Source: CAZYJR01 sp964647905
GTDB lineage: Bacteria; Desulfobacterota; DSM-4660; Desulfatiglandales; HGW-15
Direction of reading: 5' to 3'
DNA length: 64,000 bases
Assembly (NCBI GenBank): GCA_964647905.1
Contig: CAZYJR010000015.1
Span: forward strand, 1 to 64,000
A model generated the notes under the pieces. That model was not told where the DNA came from and did not search any database. It worked only from the letters and a program-made list of their open reading frames with translations. How positions within the stretch are numbered: the first letter of the stretch is position 1; each line of letters opens with the position of its first letter. Below are positions 34,163-42,177 of this stretch, piece after piece. Both the position numbers and the translations under genes were made by a program.

Positions 34163-36448
34163 TCACGCCCTCTTCTTCCTGAGGGCCAGGGCGATCTTCT
34201 CCGGCGTCAGGGGCTGCTCCTTGAACCATATCCCGGTGGCGTCGTGCACGGCGCTCACCACCGAGGGGGGCGTGCTCACAATGGCCCCTTCGGAGGCCTC
34301 CTTGGCCCCGAACGGTCCCGAGGGATCCTCGGTTATTATGTCGATGATCTCTATGTCGGGGATATCCGGTGCCAGGGGCATCTTGTAGTCCGCTAGATTC
34401 GCGTTCAGCGTCCTTCCCCGGTCCATCTTGAACTCCTCGTAGATCGCCTGCCCCAGGCCCTGTACCGCAGCGCCCTGATTCTGGGCCTCCACGTTGATGG
34501 GATTGAGCGGCCTGCCGCAGTCGTGGGCGATCAGCATCTCCCTGCACTTGACAACACCGGTCTCCAGGTCCACGTCCACGCCGGTGAGCTGCGAGGTGAA
34601 GCTGTAGGACGTCCCGCAGTTTCCAATGCCCTTCTCGAAATCCAGCACGTCGATCCCGTAGTCCGAGTACCCCTTGCCGATGATGACCGCCCCCGGCCCC
34701 GAGTAGCAGGCGATCTTTGCAAGCTTGTCAAAGGGCATGCCGATATCCGGGGATCCCTTGACCGAGACCCGGTTGTCCTTGAACACGATGTCCCCGGGAT
34801 CGGCTTCCCATTTCTCCGCCGCGAAGCGGGCCAGCTGCTCCTTGACGTCCCGTGCCGCCCTTCTTGCAGCCTCGCCTGCAAGGACGGTCACACGGCTCCC
34901 GTAGGTGCCCGCGTCGCAGGGGGTGAGGGCCGTATCCACCCGCTTGATATCCACATCCTCCACGCGCACGCCCAACTCTTCCGCAATGATCTGGACCAGC
35001 ACCGTGTCCGAGCCCTGGCCGCTGTCAGTGGCTCCGGTCAGGTAGTCCAGGGTCCCGTCCTCGCAGAGCCTCACCACGGCACCGCACGACTGGTGCCCGC
35101 GCTGCCTGGCCCCTCCCAGGTAGGAGGTGGCGGATATCCCCACCCCGCGGGCCACCGGGCCTGACCCGGCCTTGTTCTTGTCCCTCTCCTTCCAGCTCTT
35201 GGACTCCGAGATAGCCTTGATGCCCTCGACCAGACCGCAGGAGTTGACCGTGACCTTGTTCACGGTCTCGTGGGGGGCTGTGACCGCGTTCTTGAGCCTG
35301 ACCTCCACCGGGTCGAGGCCCAGCTCTTCGGCCATCATCTCCATCTGTATCTCGGCTGCGAACCGGGTGTGGGTGACACCGTGCCCCCTCATGGCCGCTC
35401 CGATCGGGTTGTTGGTAAAGACCCTGTAGGCGTCGTGCTTGAAGTTGGGAAGCTTGTAGGGCAGGGTGCTCATGCACCCGGTCAGGTACATGGTGAGCGG
35501 GCCTATTGCGGTGTGTGCGCCCCCGTCGGCTATCACCCGGCTGTGCATCCCGGTCAGGGTCCCGTCCTTTTTCATGCCCGTCTTGTTGTAGACCACCATG
35601 GTGTGCCGCCGGCGGCAGGTCATCAAGACCTCTTCCATGGTGTAGACGAACTTCACCGGCCTGCCGGTCCGCTTGGAAAACAGGACCGAGCAGAAGTCTC
35701 CGGCCAGGGAGTCGTTCTTGGTGCCGCCGAACCCTCCTCCCACAAAGGGCTGGATCACCCTGACCTTGTTGAGAGGCAGGCCGAAGCAGGCTGCCAGGTG
35801 CCGGTAGACGAAGTAAGGGCTCTGCTTGGCCGCCCATATGGTGATCCCCGAAGAATCGTAATAGGCAACGGCCGCAGGGGGCTCGAGATACCCGGTTATC
35901 ACCCGGCCTGTCTCGAAGCGGTCCTCCCGGACCAGGTCGGATTCCTGAAAGGCCTTTTCCACGTCCCCGAAGTCCATATGGAACTCCCAGCTTACGTTGT
36001 TCTCCGCATGGTCGTAGAGCCTGGGGGCGCCTTCCTTCATGGCCTCTTCAGGGTCGAACACACCGGGCAGTTCTTCGTAGTCCACCTTGACCAGCTCGGC
36101 CGCCTCCTCTGCCGTTTCCTCGTCCACAGCGGCCACCGCGGCCACCGCTTCGGCCAGGTAGCGCACCCTGCGGGCGGCCAGGGGCTCTTCATCACGAGTC
36201 TTTGGCATCCAGCCCCACTTCCAGCCCTTGAAGTTCTCTCCCGTGATCACGTCCCTGACACCGGGCAGCCGCCTTGCGCGGCTGGTGTCTATGTTTGCGA
36301 TCCTGGCATGGGCGTAAGGACTCCTCACGATCTTGCACCAGAGCATGCCGGGCATCTCGTAGTCGGCCGCGTACTTGGCCTCACCGGTCACCTTGGCCCT
36401 TCCGTCCACCCGGGGGATCCTCTTCCCGATTACCGAGCACTCTTCCAT
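34163..36448 (-). CDS. Mo-hydroxylase large subunit (xanthine dehydrogenase family), set A
   Basis: Molybdenum-cofactor subunit of 761 aa. It has the family's N-terminal substrate-channel domain (IGKRIPRVDGRAKVTGEAKY), the cofactor region with QPFVGGGFGG and AMRGHG, and the C-terminal GAKEASEG whose Glu corresponds to the catalytic base of xanthine dehydrogenase and hydroxybenzoyl-CoA reductase. It lacks the AYRCSFR loop of CO dehydrogenase. It is translated 3 nt after the 2Fe-2S subunit stop. The reaction may be hydroxylation or reductive dehydroxylation of a CoA-activated ring or side chain, suggested by the ligase and acyl-CoA dehydrogenase in the same operon. Confidence 0.93.
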   Translation of the reverse strand: MEECSVIGKRIPRVDGRAKVTGEAKYAADYEMPGMLWCKIVRSPYAHARIANIDTSRARRLPGVRDVITGENFKGWKWGWMPKTRDEEPLAARRVRYLAEAVAAVAAVDEETAEEAAELVKVDYEELPGVFDPEEAMKEGAPRLYDHAENNVSWEFHMDFGDVEKAFQESDLVREDRFETGRVITGYLEPPAAVAYYDSSGITIWAAKQSPYFVYRHLAACFGLPLNKVRVIQPFVGGGFGGTKNDSLAGDFCSVLFSKRTGRPVKFVYTMEEVLMTCRRRHTMVVYNKTGMKKDGTLTGMHSRVIADGGAHTAIGPLTMYLTGCMSTLPYKLPNFKHDAYRVFTNNPIGAAMRGHGVTHTRFAAEIQMEMMAEELGLDPVEVRLKNAVTAPHETVNKVTVNSCGLVEGIKAISESKSWKERDKNKAGSGPVARGVGISATSYLGGARQRGHQSCGAVVRLCEDGTLDYLTGATDSGQGSDTVLVQIIAEELGVRVEDVDIKRVDTALTPCDAGTYGSRVTVLAGEAARRAARDVKEQLARFAAEKWEADPGDIVFKDNRVSVKGSPDIGMPFDKLAKIACYSGPGAVIIGKGYSDYGIDVLDFEKGIGNCGTSYSFTSQLTGVDVDLETGVVKCREMLIAHDCGRPLNPINVEAQNQGAAVQGLGQAIYEEFKMDRGRTLNANLADYKMPLAPDIPDIEIIDIITEDPSGPFGAKEASEGAIVSTPPSVVSAVHDATGIWFKEQPLTPEKIALALRKKRA

Positions 36449-36451
36449 GAC

Positions 36452-36931
36452 TTATCCACCCCCTTTCACGGCCTGGGCCGCGGCACTGATCGACTCCACT
36501 ATCTTGATGTACCCTGTGCAGCGACAGAAATTGCCTGAGATCACCCCCTGGATTTCCTCCCTGGAGGGGTAGGGGTTTTCGTCCAGCAGGGACTTGGCCG
36601 ACATGATCATCCCAGGCGTGCAGAATCCGCACTGCATGCCGGCGTTTTCCACAAAGGCCTCCTGGACCGGATGGAGGGCTTCGGCTTGGGCCAGCCCTTC
36701 CACGGTCACTATCTCCCGGCCGTCCGCCTCCACCGCTGGCACCAGGCAGCTGTTGACCGCCTCTCCTCCCATTATCACCGTGCAGGCCCCGCACTCTCCC
36801 TGGCCGCAGCCCTCCTTGGCCCCGGTCAGCTTGAGATCCTCCCGGATCATCTCCAAGAGCGTCCTCCAGGGCGGAACCGCAAGCTCGCACTGCTCGCCGT
36901 TGATAACAAACCTGATATGCTTCATCTCCAT
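36452..36931 (-). CDS. Mo-hydroxylase 2Fe-2S subunit, set A
   Basis: Small subunit of 159 aa with two [2Fe-2S] clusters. CGQGECGACT and the Cys at AVNSC form the plant-type cluster; QCGFCTPG and FCRCTGY form the second. GGGGGAG lies 6 nt before the ATG at 36931; the frame is open upstream but without a ribosome site. It links the FAD subunit, 58 nt upstream, with the Mo subunit, 3 nt downstream, and carries electrons between them. Confidence 0.95.
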   Translation of the reverse strand: MEMKHIRFVINGEQCELAVPPWRTLLEMIREDLKLTGAKEGCGQGECGACTVIMGGEAVNSCLVPAVEADGREIVTVEGLAQAEALHPVQEAFVENAGMQCGFCTPGMIMSAKSLLDENPYPSREEIQGVISGNFCRCTGYIKIVESISAAAQAVKGGG

Positions 36932-36989
36932 GGATAACTCTCCCCCATGAACTCCGTCCGAGCATCTCCCCGGCCGGCTTGGTGTTCGG

Positions 36990-37883
36990 TCACAGGCCTT
37001 CGGGCGGTTTCCCCGCCGCAGCGGCAACGGCTCTCCTCACCAGGACCTCCACCATCATACGCCTATACTCGGCCGAGGCCCTGTGGTCGTCTATGGGCCT
37101 GGCCTCCCCCGCGGCCTTGGCCGCCGCCCCGGACAATGCGGCCTCTGACGGCTCCTTTCCCTTCAAGAGCCCTTCGGCCTCCAGGGCCCTCATGGGAGTC
37201 GGAGACACGGCCCCCAGGCCGATACGGACATCCTCCAGGAGGCCGTCCTTGACGTCCACCACAGCCGCCACTCCAACCACGGCAAGGTCCATGGAAGACC
37301 GGGGAGAGAGCTTGATATATGTCCCATTGCCCCGGGCCGGGGGGACCACTATCTCTCTTACCAGCTCGTCCCGGCCCAGGACCGTTCGGTTGGGGCCGGT
37401 GAAAAAGTCAGTGAGATTGACTGTGCGATCGCCGTCAGGGCCCGCGCAGACCACACTTGCCCCCAGGCAAAGAAGTGCCGGGGCCGAATCGGCCGACGGC
37501 ACCGCGTTGCAGATATTGCCGGCTATTGTACCCCGATTCCGGATCTGCCTGGATGCGATGCTGGACGCGGCCTGGGACAACATGGGATAATGCTGCCTTA
37601 CCACCGCTGAGACCGCCACCTCATGGATGCTCGCCAGGGCGCCTATCCTGAGACCCGCTTCCCGGTCGTAGGAAACGCCGTCCAGATCAGGGATACCCTT
37701 GAGGTCGACCAGCGCCTGCGGGGCCGGGACCATTCGCCCCTTGATCTTGGGGATCAGATCCGTACCCCCGGCATAGACCTTGTACCCGCCCCCGCCGTCC
37801 TGACCCACGAGGGCCAAGGCCTCCTGTAGACTCTCCGGCCTGAGATAGTCGAACTTGGGCAACCTCCTGTAAAACATGGTCAT
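36990..37883 (-). CDS. Mo-hydroxylase FAD subunit (CoxM type), set A
   Basis: FAD-binding subunit of 297 aa. YAGGTDLIPKIK at about residues 37-48 and NRGTIAGNICNAVPSAD at about 121-137 are the two FAD-contact motifs of CoxM/HcrB/XdhB proteins; the C-terminal domain (GAVSPTPMRALEAEGLL) is also typical. It has no extra Fe-S insert. It is the first of the three subunit genes in the order FAD, 2Fe-2S, Mo, and follows the MoaD-like gene by 51 nt. Confidence 0.94.
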   Translation of the reverse strand: MTMFYRRLPKFDYLRPESLQEALALVGQDGGGGYKVYAGGTDLIPKIKGRMVPAPQALVDLKGIPDLDGVSYDREAGLRIGALASIHEVAVSAVVRQHYPMLSQAASSIASRQIRNRGTIAGNICNAVPSADSAPALLCLGASVVCAGPDGDRTVNLTDFFTGPNRTVLGRDELVREIVVPPARGNGTYIKLSPRSSMDLAVVGVAAVVDVKDGLLEDVRIGLGAVSPTPMRALEAEGLLKGKEPSEAALSGAAAKAAGEARPIDDHRASAEYRRMMVEVLVRRAVAAAAGKPPEGL

Positions 37884-37934
37884 CTCTTATGTCTCCTTTT
37901 CCATGGTTCGACTCAAGAGGCGTGTCCCCGACGG

Positions 37935-38210
37935 TCAACCGCCGCCGAGGGGCACGAGCCAAATGACCACCGAGTCCCCTTCGCGGAGTTCGGTGTCGAT
38001 GTTTTGCGGGTGGAACCAGATCTCCTTTCCATTCAGGAGTATCTCCAGCTCCACTTCCAGCTCACCGGTTCCCTTGTGGAAGAAATCGAACCCTATTCCC
38101 CGCCCCACATGGTGGAGCAGATCCCTCACTGTCCGCACCCCGGAGGGTAGATCCACCTCTCTGGAATCCGATGTGGGGAGGGCCAAGTTGTTGTTGAGCT
38201 CTATCTTCAC
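37935..38210 (-). CDS. MoaD/ThiS-like beta-grasp protein
   Basis: Ubiquitin-like protein of about 91 aa. It starts KIELNNNLALP, a typical first strand, continues with VRDLLHHVG and ELEILLNGKEIW, and ends LVPLGGG, where the C-terminal Gly-Gly is the thiocarboxylate site of sulfur carriers. MoaD supplies sulfur for molybdopterin; operon-encoded MoaD-like proteins also accompany tungsten and Mo enzymes. The start is read as GTG at 38210. A TTG at 38252 would overlap the upstream ligase gene and has a poor ribosome site. Its place directly before the FAD subunit gene suggests a dedicated role in cofactor supply for set A. Confidence 0.72.
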   Translation of the reverse strand: MKIELNNNLALPTSDSREVDLPSGVRTVRDLLHHVGRGIGFDFFHKGTGELEVELEILLNGKEIWFHPQNIDTELREGDSVVIWLVPLGGG

Positions 38211-38241
38211 AACAGCCGACCGCCGGATGGGAGTGCCGTGT

Positions 38242-39843
38242 CTATTTTTCAATCCCTTGCCAGTACCTGGCCCTTATCTCCTTCTTGAGTATCTTGCCGG
38301 CCGGGTTCTTGGGGAGCACCTCAACGAACTCCACGCTCTTTGGCGCCTTGTACCCGGCAAGCCTTTCCTTGCAGAATCCTATGAGCTCCTTTTCCGAGGC
38401 CTTTTCGGCGTCTTTGGGCACTACCAGGGCGTGCACCTTCTCCACCCAATAGGAATCGGGGATCCCGATTACAGCGGCCTCCTGAACAGAGGGATGGGCG
38501 TAGAGCACCTCCTCCACCTCCCTGGGGTAGATGTTCTCCCCGCCGGATACGATCATGTCCCTCTTCCTGTCCACGATATAGATATAGCCCTCTTCATCGT
38601 ACCGCCCCATGTCCCCGGTGTGCACCCAGCCGTCCTTGATCGTCTCGGCCGTGTTCTCGGGTCTCCTCCACCACTCCTTCATGGTGGCCTTGCTCTTGAC
38701 AACGATCTCTCCCACCTCGCCCGGCCCCAAGTCCCCGCCCTCGTCATCCACGATCCTTACGTGGACCCCGATGTGGGGGAATCCTGCCGAGGCCAGAATT
38801 TTCTGCTTCTCAGGCCGCCTGATGACCATCTCGTGCTGCCTTCTTGAGAGCATGGTGACGTTGGGGCCGTCCTCGGTGGCCCCGTAGAACTGGACGAAGA
38901 TGGAGCCCCACTTTTCCATCCCCCTCCTCAGGAGCTCCAAGGGCATGGGGGAGGCGGCGTAGAACATTCGTTTGAGAGAGCTCAGGTCGTAGTCGTCCGC
39001 GTCGGGCAGGGCCAGGAAGGCCGCCAGATGGGTGGGGACGATATGGATGTCGGTCGCCCTTTCATCCTGAAGGGCCCTGAGGGTGGCCCGCGGATCGAAA
39101 GACGTACCGGGCATGATCACGTTGCTCGCCCCTGCAAAGAAGTACCCCCAGAGGTTCTTGGTGCCGCCCACATGGAACAGGGGCATGATCTGAACCTGCT
39201 TGTCCCCCTGCTCCACGCAGAGGGCGGCAGGGAACCTCCTGGTGTCGTCCATTGCCCGGGCCTGTGTGTAAAGGGCGCCCCTGGGGACGCCGGTGGTACC
39301 GCTGGTATAGAATATGAAGACCGGATCCTCTTCTCCGGCCGCGACCCCGGGCTCCTCGTCCGAATGCGCGGCCAGGAGCTCGTGGTAGGAAGTCATGCCC
39401 TTGACGCCCTCCCCGAGGGAGACGAAATGCTCAACCCCGGGGACCTTGGGGCGCAATGTGTCCGCTGTCTCCACCAGCTCGGGGCCTACGAAGAGGACCC
39501 GTGCCTTGGAGTAATCGACCAGGTATTCCAGTTCTCCCGGCCCCAGCCTGGCATTGAAGGGGGAGGCGATGAATCCCCCCTTCATTGCCGCGCCGTATAT
39601 CTCCGTGTATGGCAGGCAGTTCCAGCTAAGGACCCCGAGGACTTCGCCTTTTTCTACGCCCAGGGACTGAAGGGCGTTGATCAGCCGGTTCACTCTTCGG
39701 TTGAAGGAGGAGAAGGTGACGCTCTCGGCTCCGCACTTGAAGGCGGTCTCATCCGGGTACAGCAAGGCGTTGCGGTAGATTATGTCAGCATATGTGCCTG
39801 TATCGTAGCGTGAGAGCTCCCTTAAGACCATACTCTTTCCCAT
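38242..39843 (-). CDS. Acyl-CoA synthetase (AMP-forming), set A
   Basis: ANL ligase of 533 aa in the fatty/aryl-acid branch. FIFYTSGTTGVPRGAL is the ATP loop, VQFYGATEDG the adenine motif, TGDMGRYDEEGY the hinge region and NPAGKILKKEIR the catalytic Lys. GGAGGA lies 8 nt before the ATG at 39843. It is a close paralogue of the ligase at 45937-47544: both start near ELxRYDxGTYADxIYRNALL and share ILSWNCL and YGAAMKGGFIASPFN. It is the first metabolic gene after tetR and presumably activates the acid processed by the Mo enzyme. Confidence 0.92.
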   Translation of the reverse strand: MGKSMVLRELSRYDTGTYADIIYRNALLYPDETAFKCGAESVTFSSFNRRVNRLINALQSLGVEKGEVLGVLSWNCLPYTEIYGAAMKGGFIASPFNARLGPGELEYLVDYSKARVLFVGPELVETADTLRPKVPGVEHFVSLGEGVKGMTSYHELLAAHSDEEPGVAAGEEDPVFIFYTSGTTGVPRGALYTQARAMDDTRRFPAALCVEQGDKQVQIMPLFHVGGTKNLWGYFFAGASNVIMPGTSFDPRATLRALQDERATDIHIVPTHLAAFLALPDADDYDLSSLKRMFYAASPMPLELLRRGMEKWGSIFVQFYGATEDGPNVTMLSRRQHEMVIRRPEKQKILASAGFPHIGVHVRIVDDEGGDLGPGEVGEIVVKSKATMKEWWRRPENTAETIKDGWVHTGDMGRYDEEGYIYIVDRKRDMIVSGGENIYPREVEEVLYAHPSVQEAAVIGIPDSYWVEKVHALVVPKDAEKASEKELIGFCKERLAGYKAPKSVEFVEVLPKNPAGKILKKEIRARYWQGIEK

Positions 39844-39888
39844 TGGATGATTCCTCCGGCCGCTGTTGACGGCCCTCATGGAGCGGCG

Positions 39889-40461
39889 CTAGCGCTCCAG
39901 CCCTCTCAGGAAGATCTCCACATAGGTATCGGCCAGCTCCCCGGCCGAGTCCCTCCGGGCGTAGTCGAACCAGTAGAAGGTCCAGCTGCACATGCCCAGC
40001 GCAGCGAACGTGGCGAATGTCTTGTTGAGCGGCTTTATCCTGCCCGCCGCTTCCAGCTCGGAAAGGGCCTCGCGGATCAGGTCAAAGCCTTGCCTCCACA
40101 CCGCCTCTATCTTTTCCCGGTGTCTGGACGCCAGCTTTCGGGTCTCATGTACCAGCACCCTGGGAGCGAGATCCCTGGTCATGGCCTCGAGCGTGTAGCT
40201 CCTAACGAAGAACCTTATGCGCTCACCCGGGTCCGGCACCGACCTTGCCCGCTCCAGGATGGGGATGAAGACCTTTTTCATGTGGCGGTCGTGGATGTGG
40301 AAGAGGAGCTCCTCCTTACTGCTGAAGTAATGGTAGAGCCCTGCCTTGGTCAGCCCCAGCTCGGAGGCTATCCTGGAGAGGGGAGTCTGATCGTATCCCT
40401 CTTCTATGAAGAGCTCCAGGGCCTTGTCGCAGATCTTCTCCAGTCTGTCGTTCTTTTCCAT
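39889..40461 (-). CDS. TetR-family regulator
   Basis: Repressor of 190 aa. The N-terminal helix-turn-helix contains TPLSRIASELGLTKAGLYHYFSSKEELL (abbreviated here: ASELGLTKAGLYHYF is the recognition part), and the rest is an all-helical ligand domain like those of regulators that sense acyl-CoA esters. The start is ATG at 40461. It lies 45 nt upstream of the ligase gene on the same strand and probably heads the set A operon. An inverted repeat and promoter immediately upstream suggest autorepression of the whole operon, relieved by a CoA-ester or free acid. Confidence 0.92.
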   Translation of the reverse strand: MEKNDRLEKICDKALELFIEEGYDQTPLSRIASELGLTKAGLYHYFSSKEELLFHIHDRHMKKVFIPILERARSVPDPGERIRFFVRSYTLEAMTRDLAPRVLVHETRKLASRHREKIEAVWRQGFDLIREALSELEAAGRIKPLNKTFATFAALGMCSWTFYWFDYARRDSAGELADTYVEIFLRGLER

Positions 40462-40465
40462 AATC

Positions 40466-40485
40466 CCTACCTGCCGCACGGTAGG
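40466..40485. promoter_or_regulatory. Inverted repeat, candidate TetR operator
   Basis: CCTACC and GGTAGG form a 6-bp inverted repeat with an 8-nt spacer, ending 5 bp before the tetR start codon and just downstream of the predicted -10 box. The position between promoter and start codon fits an autoregulatory operator. Confidence 0.5.
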
Positions 40486-40486
40486 T

Positions 40487-40513
40487 TTTATGCCATGACT
40501 CTCTATTTGTCAA
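40487..40513 (-). promoter_or_regulatory. Candidate promoter of the tetR / set A operon
   Basis: On the minus strand TTGACA (40513-40508) and CATAAA (40492-40487) are separated by 15 nt, slightly short. The -35 box is perfect and the region is locally AT-rich. It lies in the 76-bp gap between the stop of the flavoprotein gene and tetR. Confidence 0.45.
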
Positions 40514-40537
40514 GTGAAAACCGTCAATAATTAATAA

Positions 40538-42160
40538 TTAAGACCCGACCCTGGTCACATGCTCAGGCAGATCTTCGGGGCTTTCCCAGTCCTTCATCCG
40601 GTGCATCCACGGCGCCCTCTCCACGAACACGTCGTGGGCCAAGGGAACCGGGGGATGGGACATCCATTTGGGATCGAACTCCTCCTTCACCTTCAGCATG
40701 AACTTATGGTAGTTGGGCCCGTACTTCGGCCCGGTCAGGTAAAGGGGCTGGTGAGGTCCCAAGAGCGACGTATAGAAGCGGTTGTTGATGTTCATCTTGG
40801 ACGTATCCACATAGAATTGGTCCACCGGATCCGTGTCGTCATCCGGGTCCCAGTAGATCAAGAACTCCGAGTACCCCTGATGGCCGAGCTCAAAGCTCTG
40901 GAACCACCCGGGATCGCCGTAGTCGGGCATCAGAGGCGGCGTATATTTCTTCTTGAGCTCGGCGTAGGCGGGGCCGTGCTCGATGGATTGAGAAAGGGTC
41001 TCGATGACATAGTCCAAAGAGACATATCCGCCGCACATAAGCCACATGCCCGCGGAGTCGGCGTTCTTGATCCAGGACTCATCGGACGGCTTTGTCCGGC
41101 GGGCCACGCCCCCTACCTCGTTCATGATGTCCATCAGCACGTTTTCGTCGTACTTCATCTGCTGTTCCGAGGTATAACCGATGAGGAGCACCCGAAGGAT
41201 GAAGAAATTGGCTATGCTCTCCTCGCTCTCTTTTCCCCAGATATCCCAGAACTCCTCCTTGCATTCCGCCTTGGCGATGGCCCGCCAGAACAGGGGGACC
41301 TTGGTAACGGCGCCGGCGATCTCGGCGTGGCCGATCTCCCGCATTGCTTTGACCTGGGCCTCTTTGGAAGGCACGGTGAAGTTGATCCACCTCACCCGGT
41401 TCTCGGGGAGGGCAAGGGCCGTATTTGGGGAAATTCCGGTGGGCTCCAGCCGCTCGGGCTGGAACGGCAGGGTCTTGATGGCCATTCGGGTGACGATCCC
41501 CAGGCAGCCGCGCAACCCGGTATAACCCCTGAGCAGACCCCTGAGGTCAGGACCGGGGCCCTCGCCCCAAAAGGGGTCGTCTCCTTCCGCCAGGGAACCG
41601 AGCTTTAGAAGCTCGCCGTCCGGCATGACCACTTCGGTTCCTAGAATACGCCGGTGAGGCAGGCCGATCCTGTGACTCAGCGGCGACCAGCCGTCCCCTA
41701 TCAAATTGGCGATGGCCGAGGCCTGGGCCCCTCCGCCTCCGATGACCACATAGGCCCCGTGCTTCATGCACTCCTCCTGGATGGGGGAATAGACCATCCC
41801 GGGGCCCACCTCCACGTAGAAGTGCTTCTCGTCCAGCATGAAGTCGTTCATCCTCTTCAGATCAATGAGCAGGGCGTCCTCGATGTGGGGATGGGACCGC
41901 GGCCCGTAAAACCCAGTACTGTAAGGGACATAAGGAATATCCTTGCGGTAGCACAACTTGACTATCCGTTGGACCTCCTCGGTCGTCCTGGGCATGACCA
42001 CGCACCCCGGCACCCTGGTCATCACGCGTTCATAACCCAGGCCGTTTTCATACCCTCCGGGGCCGCTCCTGTAAGACTCGCGGATTACGGGATCGTCCGA
42101 AACATATTCAGGGCCTACAATCGACTCCAACACCTTATAGACTTCTTTGGATATGGCCAT
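40538..42160 (-). CDS. FAD-linked oxidase, VAO / 4-cresol dehydrogenase-like
   Basis: Flavoprotein of 540 aa with the VAO/PCMH FAD fold. VPYSTGFYGPRSHPHIEDALL near residue 79 (written in part) and GYTGLRGCLGIVTRMAI near 213 are the FAD-binding segments. The C-terminal half (DPDDDTDPVDQFYVD, GPNYHKFMLKVKEEFDP) resembles the substrate domain of vanillyl-alcohol oxidase and 4-cresol dehydrogenase flavoproteins. It is the third gene of an operon after a GlcD-type flavoprotein and a Fe-S protein, an unusual combination. A phenolic or hydroxyacid substrate is possible but not shown. Confidence 0.87.
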   Translation of the reverse strand: MAISKEVYKVLESIVGPEYVSDDPVIRESYRSGPGGYENGLGYERVMTRVPGCVVMPRTTEEVQRIVKLCYRKDIPYVPYSTGFYGPRSHPHIEDALLIDLKRMNDFMLDEKHFYVEVGPGMVYSPIQEECMKHGAYVVIGGGGAQASAIANLIGDGWSPLSHRIGLPHRRILGTEVVMPDGELLKLGSLAEGDDPFWGEGPGPDLRGLLRGYTGLRGCLGIVTRMAIKTLPFQPERLEPTGISPNTALALPENRVRWINFTVPSKEAQVKAMREIGHAEIAGAVTKVPLFWRAIAKAECKEEFWDIWGKESEESIANFFILRVLLIGYTSEQQMKYDENVLMDIMNEVGGVARRTKPSDESWIKNADSAGMWLMCGGYVSLDYVIETLSQSIEHGPAYAELKKKYTPPLMPDYGDPGWFQSFELGHQGYSEFLIYWDPDDDTDPVDQFYVDTSKMNINNRFYTSLLGPHQPLYLTGPKYGPNYHKFMLKVKEEFDPKWMSHPPVPLAHDVFVERAPWMHRMKDWESPEDLPEHVTRVGS

Positions 42161-42177
42161 GACTTACCTCCTAAGAC

